IMG/VR virus record: IMGVR_UViG_3300050821_003619
Location: 45,251-109,250 of that record
Length of the DNA stretch: 64,000 nt
Source: a virus
Reading direction: 5' to 3' (one strand)
Shown here: positions 55,440-63,375 of the stretch, one piece after another
Layout: each line of letters begins with the position of its first letter
Numbering within the stretch: the first letter of the stretch is position 1
The notes under the pieces: generated by a model
What the model saw: only the letters and a program-made list of their open reading frames with translations
Databases searched by the model: none
Told to the model about the DNA's origin: nothing
Made by a program: the position numbers and the translations under genes

Positions 55440-56429
55440 TTACGACAACAACGGTCTACGAAGGTTAGCGGCTCTGTATGCAGACACAACATTTCTCTTC
55501 TGTTCCATGTATGGGGTTTCCGTGATAACTTGAGAAGTTGGTTCTGACTTACCCGTCTTTTTATTGTGTATACCTTCCGTAATGTACTGCTCGATCAAAT
55601 CCCATTGATGCACGCTTTTTAGGGCTATTTGATAATTTTCTTCTATAGCCTCTATACGTTGGGCGTACATTTTTGGATGAATAGAGTGCAGCCTCTCCCA
55701 TAGATGTCCTAGATTTTCAAACATCAGGAACCCTTCAGGATTGAAGTAATCCTTAAGATTAGGACAGCCCCAATAAATAGGAAACGTCTTAGCTATGAAG
55801 CAATCTACTATCTTCTCCGTGTAGTAACCGGTGTTCTGGCAGTTTTCCACCACTACGCTGTATTGATAAGGTTCCAACGTGGATTTCTTATCGTCAATTC
55901 GTGGAGGAGATTTGTGCTTCCACACATTTAAATCCTCGTACGACTCTTTTGATCTAAAAGAAGCAAGCTGATCAAATATTTGTTGTCTTAACTGGTGTCC
56001 CGGTAACCATCCTTTAGAGCTTGTCAAAAAAGACACACCAAACTGTTTTTTATTTATGTCGCACGGGGTATACTCGGCCACTGAAGGATAAAATTCAGGG
56101 GAGAAGTGAGCCTTAGCGTTACCACTCTTTCTGCCTATCCAACTACATGCTGATTCTGTCAAGAATCTGGCATTGGGGCACTCTCTGAGAACTCTTTCAT
56201 CGTACGCCAATATCAAGTCGTAGAACTTGTGGTTTCTAATCAGGATGTCGATGATGTTCAATACTGCTGGCGGCTCACACTGGTGAAATACCTTAAAATA
56301 AGCGTCATCAGAGAAATTAAATCCATCATCCCAAGTGATAGAAACCGTTTCTTCTCTCTCAAGGAAATTTTGTGGCAATCCCGGTGCAGGTCCTATAGAA
56401 CTAGATGTGTAACATGTTGGATAAGGCAT
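55440..56429 (-). CDS. GT10-type fucosyltransferase
   Basis: The protein has 329 residues. [47 protein letters not shown] (about 190-240) is the GT10 alpha-1,3/4-fucosyltransferase signature. The acceptor-binding first half is divergent. It would use the GDP-fucose made by gmd and fcl next door. There is no membrane helix or signal peptide, so it works in the cytoplasm. Its first 29 bases overlap the end of the GT31-like gene. Confidence 0.88.
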   Translation of the reverse strand: MPYPTCYTSSSIGPAPGLPQNFLEREETVSITWDDGFNFSDDAYFKVFHQCEPPAVLNIIDILIRNHKFYDLILAYDERVLRECPNARFLTESACSWIGRKSGNAKAHFSPEFYPSVAEYTPCDINKKQFGVSFLTSSKGWLPGHQLRQQIFDQLASFRSKESYEDLNVWKHKSPPRIDDKKSTLEPYQYSVVVENCQNTGYYTEKIVDCFIAKTFPIYWGCPNLKDYFNPEGFLMFENLGHLWERLHSIHPKMYAQRIEAIEENYQIALKSVHQWDLIEQYITEGIHNKKTGKSEPTSQVITETPYMEQKRNVVSAYRAANLRRPLLS

Positions 56430-57102
56430 TCTGAGTCTTCACCTCTTTTTCAAACACTCTCTTAAATTCTTTTTGCATGAGTTCCTCGGGAACGTCATGG
56501 TTATGCATGCACCATGAAAAATACATAGAAGACTTAGAACTAGCTGGTGCACTTCTTCTAAGAGGTCTTTTATCTGTGTATAGTCCTAAATTTCTTCCGT
56601 AATGCAAATTATATCTTGGGTCATGATTTAGATAGATTCCTTCTTTTATCAAAGAGTGGGCAACCCACGCCTCATCATTATTCCCCTGAGGCAGGTCCTT
56701 GGTTGCCATGATACGCATGGCTCTATTAGATAGCCAATAATTAAATCCCCACGGTACATGGCTGTTTTCCGCACATCTATGGGCAGTAAAGTCGCTCTTT
56801 TCAAATCCTGAGGCTAAAATTTTGTGGGGGCTGAGCACTACATCGTCGTCACATTTTAACAGGTAATCATATTCGTGATTTAGTGCCCATCTAATGATTG
56901 ACTGGACCTTATCAGGAAGCCCTTGGTAGGAATCGTCACAATCTAAAACTATTTCGTCTTCCAGTGCTACTTTTACCGTTCCTCTACCGTAAAAAAATAT
57001 AACATCAACAGTTGAAGGTACTAACTTTACCCATGTACTACGCACTAGGTCAGTCCAACCTGACCTAGTGTGGCAACTTACTATAGCAATGAGTATTTTC
57101 AT
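56401..57102 (-). CDS. GT31-like glycosyltransferase (metal DxD motif kept)
   Basis: The protein has 233 residues. MKILIAIVSCHTRSGWTDLVRSTWVKL, IIRWALNHEYDYLLKCDDDVVLSPHKI and GFNYWLSNRAMRIM match 49571 closely. The DDD motif is intact. It is the first glycosyltransferase reached by leftward transcription after the fibre genes, and its stop overlaps the fucosyltransferase start. It may prime or extend the acceptor glycan. Confidence 0.78.
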   Translation of the reverse strand: MKILIAIVSCHTRSGWTDLVRSTWVKLVPSTVDVIFFYGRGTVKVALEDEIVLDCDDSYQGLPDKVQSIIRWALNHEYDYLLKCDDDVVLSPHKILASGFEKSDFTAHRCAENSHVPWGFNYWLSNRAMRIMATKDLPQGNNDEAWVAHSLIKEGIYLNHDPRYNLHYGRNLGLYTDKRPLRRSAPASSKSSMYFSWCMHNHDVPEELMQKEFKRVFEKEVKTQNALSNMLHI

Positions 57103-57107
57103 ATAGG

Positions 57108-58265
57108 CTACACCAAGAATATAAAACCGGGCAAATCAAACGCTGAGGAAGCTGTTAGTGCTCCCAAAGTGGCAGGCATTGCTCCACCAGACATAGCATT
57201 TGCTGCAGTTCCTACCGCAACTGAAGTTATTGGTGTCAATGTTTGAGCTATGGTAGCACTTGTGTATGTGTGCGCCAAAGATGCTGATCCAGAATTATTT
57301 GCTGTTCCTGACCAAGCAACTATGTAGGTGCCGGGTCCTATAACTACAGGAGAACCTAAAGTAACAGACAATGCTGTGTTACCATTCTGTGTATTAAACG
57401 CGTTAGCTCCAGCATCTATAAGTTTAGTATTTCCATCGGATGTGTACACTGCACACGAGGCAAAGGTTGAAGAACCTGACCCTGAACCAACACGAGTAGC
57501 TATTTGTCTAACTGTGTAAGTTGCCAGCAAATTCAGCAAACAATAAGACACTACGTTTGCTGTGTTAGTAGAAGCAAACCCATTGTTTCCAGCAGTTACG
57601 CCGTTTATGGTTTGTCCACTATAGAAAAAAGCAGAGCCTGCGGTAGAAAACACGTTTCCACCGGCTGTGGCCCACGATCCATCTCCACGCCAAAATGTGC
57701 TGGACGTAGCTCCTGTGCCCGAATTCATCTGATTTACAGCTATATTGCCAGTAAGATTAGAGAATCCTATGCTAGGAAGATCGCCTAAAACTAATGATCT
57801 AAAAGTAGGTGTAGCTGCAGGCCCAGAAGCTGGTCCCGCCAGTACTTTATTCGCACTCTCATTTGAGAATGATAACCCTATCGTTCCAGATGTTGTGATT
57901 GGTGACCCTGATACAGTTAGTATGCTTCCTGAATCTGCTGTCAATCCTACGCTCGTAACCGATCCACCTCCACCGGCTACGCCTATGGACTGGTCTGGAT
58001 ATACTTGCTGGATAACGGAATTCAAGGCCACTACAGCTGTGTAGGTTCCCGGTAAAACATAAAAGTCATAATGACCAAAACCATCAGTAATGATTGGCTG
58101 AGCAATGGGCACTAAACCTGCTGGGTCAGAAAAGATGCTCGCCAGAGGTGAAGGTGGTGCGAATGCCACGTTAGCCGGTTGTAACGCAACGTATACTTGT
58201 GCACCCGGTATGGCTTGGCCGGTAACGGCTTTTACCCACCCGTCTGACCGAAAATACGTTGGCAT
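57108..58265 (-). CDS. Fibre-like virion protein with shared N-terminal anchor
   Basis: The protein has 385 residues. The first 100 residues (YFRSDGWVKAVTGQAIPGAQVYVALQPANV..., PIITDGFGHYDFYVLPGTYTAVV) form a carboxypeptidase-regulatory-like beta fold and are paralogous to the start of 59031-59771. Then follow Gly/Ser/Thr-rich fibre linkers and a C-terminal beta domain (FLSGQTINGVTAGNNGF...). It probably attaches to the tail through the shared N-terminus while its C-terminus binds a receptor. Confidence 0.65.
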   Translation of the reverse strand: MPTYFRSDGWVKAVTGQAIPGAQVYVALQPANVAFAPPSPLASIFSDPAGLVPIAQPIITDGFGHYDFYVLPGTYTAVVALNSVIQQVYPDQSIGVAGGGGSVTSVGLTADSGSILTVSGSPITTSGTIGLSFSNESANKVLAGPASGPAATPTFRSLVLGDLPSIGFSNLTGNIAVNQMNSGTGATSSTFWRGDGSWATAGGNVFSTAGSAFFYSGQTINGVTAGNNGFASTNTANVVSYCLLNLLATYTVRQIATRVGSGSGSSTFASCAVYTSDGNTKLIDAGANAFNTQNGNTALSVTLGSPVVIGPGTYIVAWSGTANNSGSASLAHTYTSATIAQTLTPITSVAVGTAANAMSGGAMPATLGALTASSAFDLPGFIFLV

Positions 58266-58266
58266 T

Positions 58267-59031
58267 TTATGCTCCTATGATGCTACCAAAGTTTACTGGG
58301 GTAGCCGATGGTGCTGGTGCCGCGAATAAACCTGCTGCACTTGCTCTGTAATTAGCTTGTGATCCACTTCCAAATGCAGTTGCATTCCCGCCTGATACAC
58401 CGCTTAGATTGTACTGCATAGTGCTAAATGTAACTTGCACCATGTTTATTCCTAAGGAATAACCAGAACCAGCCGTACAATTTACTGTGTCTCCAATGAA
58501 TCCAGCAAGAACTAGGTCACCTGCGATTGAAAGGGTCAGGGTTCCTGCGCTGGGTACACCTGATCCGGTAGAATTGGGTGCCCGTTGTGCATCTAATACC
58601 AAAGATGGGTTTACATTAGTTTTAACGCCAGAGAATTCATATACTGCAAATTCACCAACCACATCTTGAACGTTTCCTGAACCACCGGTAGAAAATGTAA
58701 CAGTAAGTGTTGTTCCTGCACTTAAACCGCTAGGTGCATTTTGCAAGTAATTTATGCTATGACTTACTTGTACAGTAGTACTCTCATTAAACTGGTTACC
58801 AGTAGCTTGTCTCCAATTTGCTGAGGGAGCCAATAAAAAACTAGGAGCAACAGCTACACCATCAAATGTACTTGCATGATGCGTGGTGTTTTTTACGGCA
58901 CTAAAGACTACTATACAGTTACCCGGAGTAATGCTGTTGGGTATATTGATAGTTGCAGTCATAGAACCGGGAGAAGTCCATGTAGAAGAGTTGAAGCTTC
59001 CGTAAAAAGTCTGTACTAAAGCTATGCTCAT
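58267..59031 (-). CDS. Beta-sandwich virion protein
   Basis: The protein has 254 residues. MSIALVQTFYGSFNSSTWTSPGSMTATINIPNSITPGNCIVVFSAVKN, VVGEFAVYEFSGVKT and GDLVLAGFIGD are blocks of a jelly-roll-like fold that also occurs inside the long fibre at 29155. It lies between two fibre-anchor genes, so it is probably part of the same fibre complex. It overlaps the next gene by one base. Confidence 0.6.
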   Translation of the reverse strand: MSIALVQTFYGSFNSSTWTSPGSMTATINIPNSITPGNCIVVFSAVKNTTHHASTFDGVAVAPSFLLAPSANWRQATGNQFNESTTVQVSHSINYLQNAPSGLSAGTTLTVTFSTGGSGNVQDVVGEFAVYEFSGVKTNVNPSLVLDAQRAPNSTGSGVPSAGTLTLSIAGDLVLAGFIGDTVNCTAGSGYSLGINMVQVTFSTMQYNLSGVSGGNATAFGSGSQANYRASAAGLFAAPAPSATPVNFGSIIGA

Positions 59032-59771
59032 TAAGGTATGCTAATGTTCAAAGTAACATTAATTCTCTGCACCGTAGTAACAGAGTTTAAGTTAAACTGA
59101 ACAATATCTCCTGCTGAAATCGCCGTGGTGCCCCAACCAGTCAGAGTTAAATCCTCATTCTTCTGAGCACTGGTTAATGTGGGCTTATCGGAACCAGCTA
59201 TGCTAACCGTTGTTGGGAACCCTGCATACGTTGATTTTAAAACGTCTACCACGCATGAACCCGACTGATCGGCTGTTATTATCCACCCTTTAACAGTGCA
59301 CGCAAAAGGAATACTCAACTGTCCTTTTGCTCCCAGAGAAGGAGTGGCTCCTCCACCGTCAATGGTGTACTGAATAGAAGCAGTTCGTGTCGTAGATATT
59401 GTGTTACCCACGATAGTTATGCCATTACCGGGAACTAAGGATGCTCCACCAGAAGACAACCCTATAGTCTGGTCTGGGTAAAACTGCTGCAGCATACCAG
59501 ATAGGTATACCGCTACTGTATAGGTTCCGGGTAAAACATAAAAATTATAGTGTCCAAAGCCGTCTGTAATTATCGGCTGAGACAGAGGAACCAATCCATT
59601 AGGATCGCTATACACTTGCTGCAATGGAGTAGGTGTAGGTACCTGTGCACTCAATCCTGAGGGAATGTTGGCAGGCTGCTGGCAGACAAACACCTGTGCG
59701 CCGGGAACAGCATTGCCGATGGCACTCTTCACCCAGCCATCACTTCTAAAATCAATAGGTATTGTTGCCAT
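59031..59771 (-). CDS. Fibre-like virion protein sharing the anchor domain
   Basis: The protein has 246 residues. Residues 5-100 (DFRSDGWVKSAIGNAVPGAQVFVCQQPANI..., PIITDGFGHYNFYVLPGTYTVAVYL) are clearly paralogous to 57108-58265. The second half is different (IQYTIDGGGATPSLGAKGQLSIPFACTVKGWIITADQSGSCVVDV), a beta fold recalling other phage head or tail decoration domains. Two anchors with different tips suggest two receptor-binding or decoration modules. Confidence 0.65.
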   Translation of the reverse strand: MATIPIDFRSDGWVKSAIGNAVPGAQVFVCQQPANIPSGLSAQVPTPTPLQQVYSDPNGLVPLSQPIITDGFGHYNFYVLPGTYTVAVYLSGMLQQFYPDQTIGLSSGGASLVPGNGITIVGNTISTTRTASIQYTIDGGGATPSLGAKGQLSIPFACTVKGWIITADQSGSCVVDVLKSTYAGFPTTVSIAGSDKPTLTSAQKNEDLTLTGWGTTAISAGDIVQFNLNSVTTVQRINVTLNISIP

Positions 59772-59790
59772 TTATTACTCCCACGTAAAA

Positions 59791-60297
59791 TTACTGTCTT
59801 AAACCCATTGCTGATTCTTGTGCTGTTTTTTCAAATTCACTTAAGGGTTTTGCATCAAATTGTTTAAAAGCTCTTTTAACTGCCCACCCTGTGGATTGTT
59901 TTTCTCTCACTGATAAACTATTGGCAGTACGTATTCTGTGACAGTTAGCGCACACTAAGTCGCATTTATCAGCCTCTAGTTTTAATTCTTCTATAGGTTT
60001 GTATATTTTAGCACCTATATTAAAGCTTTTAGAAAAAGTATCTCTATGATCGAAGTCATACACACACTCAGGAAATATTCCTCCACAATCCATACATTTA
60101 CTTCCTTTGTATTGTACTAATTGGGTCTTTTTGGCTCTATGGTCATCTTTAGACCTTTGACTTCTTTCTTCTCTATGACCCGTTCTGTAGTCCACCATGT
60201 TCTTCCTACGGCATTGTCTACAAACTTTGGTGTTTTTCCATAAATACGTGTTTTCTTCGGTGAATTCGTGACCACGTTTACAATGTGTTTTTGACAT
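59791..60297 (-). CDS. HNH endonuclease with N-terminal CKRGH zinc module
   Basis: The protein has 168 residues from the ATG behind GGAAGGAAAAT; a longer frame upstream is less likely. SKTHCKRGHEFTEENTYLWKNTKVCRQCRRKN is a small zinc module also found at the C-terminus of the HNH at 289-741. The second half (KCMDCGGIFPECVYDFDHRDTFSKSFNIG, CDLVCANCHRIRTANSLS) is an HNH-like domain. It sits between virion genes with hairpins upstream, as free-standing homing enzymes often do. Confidence 0.8.
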   Translation of the reverse strand: MSKTHCKRGHEFTEENTYLWKNTKVCRQCRRKNMVDYRTGHREERSQRSKDDHRAKKTQLVQYKGSKCMDCGGIFPECVYDFDHRDTFSKSFNIGAKIYKPIEELKLEADKCDLVCANCHRIRTANSLSVREKQSTGWAVKRAFKQFDAKPLSEFEKTAQESAMGLRQ

Positions 60298-60322
60298 ATT
60301 TTCCTTCCGATTAAGTCGGGAA

Positions 60323-60373
60323 GAGGAGTGAATCGGCACTCCTCAACCCTAGCCCGAGGTAATTAGTCTCGGG
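60323..60373 (-). terminator. Tandem hairpins upstream of the HNH gene
   Basis: On the minus strand CCCGAG/CTCGGG (60373-60353) is followed by GAGGAGTG/CACTCCTC around CCGATT (60344-60323) and TTCCC. The second has eight pairs. They may end the transcript of the adaptor-like gene, or keep the HNH ribosome site structured. Confidence 0.55.
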
Positions 60374-60381
60374 TTAAGCTG

Positions 60382-61245
60382 TTATTGCCAATAGCAAGAG
60401 TATCCAGAACCAGAGTAATTATACCCGCTGTTATAAGCGCCGTATGGTTGTCCCATAAAATTTTGACTCTGCTGTCTACGTGTAGTTCCATTTTTTAGCT
60501 GAAACATTTGTTCTTTAGCGTCTTGCTTCAGGTCGGCTAAGCCGGGACTACCAAGCATGGTTGCGTATTTCACAGCGGTCTTATACGCCACTGCATCAGC
60601 GCAATCAATGATGGGAACAAATGTTGACGCAAAATCTAATGTCTGACTGAAAAACTGTGGCAAAGTTGCCCAGTATCTCATACGAATATCATTGGTCTGT
60701 ATTGACCCTAACATCCAAATGTTGTCGTTGCGCCATTCCCACATACTTAAACGAGATGCTTGATATACAGAAGGTAAACCAAACTCTGGTTGAGACATAG
60801 GAACAAACTGATCATTGCTACCAGTTTGTCTTTCCCATACTCTCTCTGGATAAATCATATCGCTTGGAAGCTTAAGGTTAGAATTGATAGTTACACCATC
60901 GAAGTAGCCACCGAACCCCAGATATACCTGTACGGCGGGATCAGGTGAACCCAATCCATTCGTAGGGCTATTCACAGGAGTCAAACCGGATACGATAACG
61001 TTATCCTTCAAAAGAGTTGGTTGCCCAACGTTTCTAAGCTCTCGGTACAATTCACGAATAGCGCTATTTAGGAACGGTTGGGTAAAAGGTGAAATAGCAG
61101 GATTATCTGTAAAAACCTGACCTTCTCCGGGTGTGCCGGTAGCTCCTGCTTGGCTATCGTTAACTAGGGCACGCACCAAATTCATAATTGTCAGTAAAGA
61201 TGTATCCCCAGTATTGCCGGGGACATTAATAGTCGGACTGGACAT
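60382..61245 (-). CDS. Adaptor-like virion protein
   Basis: The protein has 287 residues. The start (NTGDTSLLTIMNLVRALVNDSQAG..., FTQPFLNSAIRELYRELRNVG) is helical, as in head-tail adaptors of short-tailed phages. LPSDMIYPERVWERQTGSNDQFVPMS, SRLSMWEWRNDNIWML and MRYWATLP are beta segments typical of the T7 gp11-like or related family. The C-terminus is Gly/Tyr/Ser/Gln-rich (PYGAYNSGYNYSGSGYSCYWQ). It probably sits between portal and tail. Confidence 0.65.
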   Translation of the reverse strand: MSSPTINVPGNTGDTSLLTIMNLVRALVNDSQAGATGTPGEGQVFTDNPAISPFTQPFLNSAIRELYRELRNVGQPTLLKDNVIVSGLTPVNSPTNGLGSPDPAVQVYLGFGGYFDGVTINSNLKLPSDMIYPERVWERQTGSNDQFVPMSQPEFGLPSVYQASRLSMWEWRNDNIWMLGSIQTNDIRMRYWATLPQFFSQTLDFASTFVPIIDCADAVAYKTAVKYATMLGSPGLADLKQDAKEQMFQLKNGTTRRQQSQNFMGQPYGAYNSGYNYSGSGYSCYWQ

Positions 61246-61269
61246 GCATGCTCCATAAACGAAAATAGC

Positions 61270-61306
61270 CCCACTCTACCGGAATGTTACCTCTCGGCAG
61301 AGTGGG
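61270..61306 (-). terminator. Hairpin terminator candidate
   Basis: CCCACTCT and AGAGTGGG (61270-61277 and 61299-61306) form an eight-pair stem with inner CCG/CGG. Leftward it is followed by GCTATTTTCG. It lies in the 154-base gap between the 61400 gene and the adaptor-like gene, where I see no other feature. Confidence 0.6.
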
Positions 61307-61399
61307 ACAGATATTACATGGCGCTCTAGTCTCCTAACGCTCATCGGGACTCAGAACCGCTTACTAGAAAGTACATTCAAGCGCCAAGCTTGTTGATGT

Positions 61400-62302
61400 T
61401 TACTCCGTTGGAATAGTGTTCTTAGGCTTCTGCGTCTGCTGTCCAGCCTGTGAAATTGGTGCTGGCTGAGAAGCAGGGGCGGCTTGCGGAACAGGTGCTG
61501 GAGCAAACTGTGGATCACCGGTAGCTTCAAACGCCTGAGCGCGTGTACGCTTGCCAGCTTTAACGGTACGTGCCCAATCAATAACGCACAAGTCACCGTC
61601 CACAACGTGAAACGCAATTCCTTCCTTAACACGGGTACCGCAATTAGGACAATCCATTGGCTTGGTTTTCTTACCGTGCCATGTACGTTCCATACCAAAA
61701 TAATCACATGCGGTGTGGTGTTCAGGGGTCAATGTCAACTGAAGAGTTTGTGGAGAAGCTACGGCCACAGCATCTGCTTCCTGCAGAAGGTACTCGTAAT
61801 ACTTTTCCATGCGATTTACAGCACTGTTAATCTCTTGTTCAGTTGGTGGATTATTCAGAGACCAGAATACTCCCTTTTTACCTAGGTTGGCTCCAGAACT
61901 CAAAGCAAATCTGGCATCAGGTACGGCATCTTGATCTAACCCAAGGTTCTCTGGGTTACAAATATCCATTGCAAATCTTTTAGCATCCTGAGGAACTACT
62001 GACAAATCTGGTTTGTCAGGGGTTGATTCAGGAATCCAAATTGGTTGAGGAAACTGTCCAGCCAACGCATACTTTTCACCGACCTTACGACCGGGAATCT
62101 TGATCTTTAATGCAATAGGAGGACGTGATACCTCATAAGCTTGCTCAGAAACGTTATACAGGTAAACGAAATACTCAGGCTTACGGCTCAAAAGGTAGTC
62201 GTTTACGTTGAAGTTGAATTGAAAATTATTAGCAGTAGTCTGCGCTAAGCTGAGGTCTGGTCTCGCAGTTACTGAGTGTGTTGCTGGTCCATCGTATGGC
62301 AT
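61400..62302 (-). CDS. Virion-associated protein with zinc ribbon
   Basis: The protein has 300 residues from the ATG behind AAGGAGATTTA. The first half includes NNFQFNFNVNDYLLSRKPEYFVYLYNVSEQAYEVSRPP, and IPGRKVGEKYALAGQFPQPIWIPES. A C-terminal part has HTACDYFGM and PMDCPNCGTRVKEGIAFHV (zinc-ribbon-like), then a Pro/Ala/Gln-rich tail. The family is found with phage head genes as I recall, but no function is established. Confidence 0.55.
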   Translation of the reverse strand: MPYDGPATHSVTARPDLSLAQTTANNFQFNFNVNDYLLSRKPEYFVYLYNVSEQAYEVSRPPIALKIKIPGRKVGEKYALAGQFPQPIWIPESTPDKPDLSVVPQDAKRFAMDICNPENLGLDQDAVPDARFALSSGANLGKKGVFWSLNNPPTEQEINSAVNRMEKYYEYLLQEADAVAVASPQTLQLTLTPEHHTACDYFGMERTWHGKKTKPMDCPNCGTRVKEGIAFHVVDGDLCVIDWARTVKAGKRTRAQAFEATGDPQFAPAPVPQAAPASQPAPISQAGQQTQKPKNTIPTE

Positions 62303-62327
62303 TAAATCTCCTTGAGTCAAACTGAGT

Positions 62328-63071
62328 CTATATAACAGGTCCGTGTGCGCCAGCTTCTCTTGTGCTGAGTCCGCGCCCTAAGGACTTTGCGTTCGTTACC
62401 ATACTATTCCAATGTCTGGTCATTTGCTCGACTTTTTTGTCGATTAGGGAAGTACGGCAACCCTGTCTTGCGTAGGAAACAGGTCCTTTGAATGACAATG
62501 AAGCATCCCTCATTGCATCCTCGATCAAATTTACATCAGCTTGATCGTCTTTTTCCTTCTGAAGTCTTACTGCCTCTTTTACTTTAACTAGAGCAATATC
62601 TTTAGCGGCAATAATGATCGGCACTACCGTGTCAATCAGGAACGAGTTTAGTGGCATAGCCTCAATTTTCATTTTGCCTTGAGACATATCACGCCAACAA
62701 AGGTTATACAAAAGCTTATATTTGCCTTGGTAAGGGTACTCACCTAGGTCTTGCAGGTTAGTTTCAGCATCATAGTTGGCAACGTAATAACTTTCTGGTG
62801 TGCCATACACTACTGCGTCTTCCCACTGCATAAGCATCCAACATGGTGTACCGCCACCTACTAAAAGATCGCGGTATCCAGTGTAAGATGGTTGTCCATC
62901 AACGTGCCATGCTCCACCTGAGCGAAATGTGCATTCAGGTTCTCCACCTTGACCCCAACGTATGATAAAATTGGGCTGATCGTAGCGGTTGTAGCCTCCT
63001 ACTTCATTTAAACGCTCTTGAAACTCTTCAGGGCACTGATATTGCTGATAATTATCCGTTTGATGGCTCAT
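62328..63071 (-). CDS. Virion-associated protein of unknown function
   Basis: The protein has 247 residues; the start may be three codons upstream (GTG). FQERLNEVGGYNRYDQPNFIIRWGQGGEPECTFRSGGAWHVDGQP and KYKLLYNLCWRDMSQGKMKIEAMPLNSFLIDTVVPIII suggest a mixed alpha/beta fold, with a helical, basic last third. It is found among head genes. It overlaps the next upstream gene by 20 bases. Confidence 0.55.
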   Translation of the reverse strand: MSHQTDNYQQYQCPEEFQERLNEVGGYNRYDQPNFIIRWGQGGEPECTFRSGGAWHVDGQPSYTGYRDLLVGGGTPCWMLMQWEDAVVYGTPESYYVANYDAETNLQDLGEYPYQGKYKLLYNLCWRDMSQGKMKIEAMPLNSFLIDTVVPIIIAAKDIALVKVKEAVRLQKEKDDQADVNLIEDAMRDASLSFKGPVSYARQGCRTSLIDKKVEQMTRHWNSMVTNAKSLGRGLSTREAGAHGPVI

Positions 63072-63375
63072 CTGTTGCACCTACCTGAGCAACGGCTGCT
63101 TCTCTGAGTTTTTGTAGCTGATCTTTCTTCTTTTCTACGTACTTTTCGACTTCCGCACGTAAATCTTCTGGTTTTTCGTCCTTCATCAAGCGCTCTTCCA
63201 TGATAAAGTTCAAAAGAATACCGGCAGTGTCTGCTGCAGCCCACAAATCAGCTATATGCTTGCCAATTGCGTTCAATTGCGCCTGAAAAGCACGTCTAGT
63301 AACCGGTTTATCCCAAAATCCATCTGGTGGAGCTTGAATGGGGCTGTCACTGGGGTCAATAATGAGATTACTCAT
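63052..63375 (-). CDS. Small helical hypothetical protein
   Basis: The protein has 107 residues. After a polar N-terminus the chain is helical and charged (RRAFQAQLNAIGKHIADLWAAADTAGILLNFIMEERLM, EDLRAEVEKYVEKKKDQLQKLREA). It may be a head-assembly accessory. It overlaps both neighbours, so it is translationally coupled to the GroES-like gene. Confidence 0.5.
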   Translation of the reverse strand: MSNLIIDPSDSPIQAPPDGFWDKPVTRRAFQAQLNAIGKHIADLWAAADTAGILLNFIMEERLMKDEKPEDLRAEVEKYVEKKKDQLQKLREAAVAQVGATDEPSNG

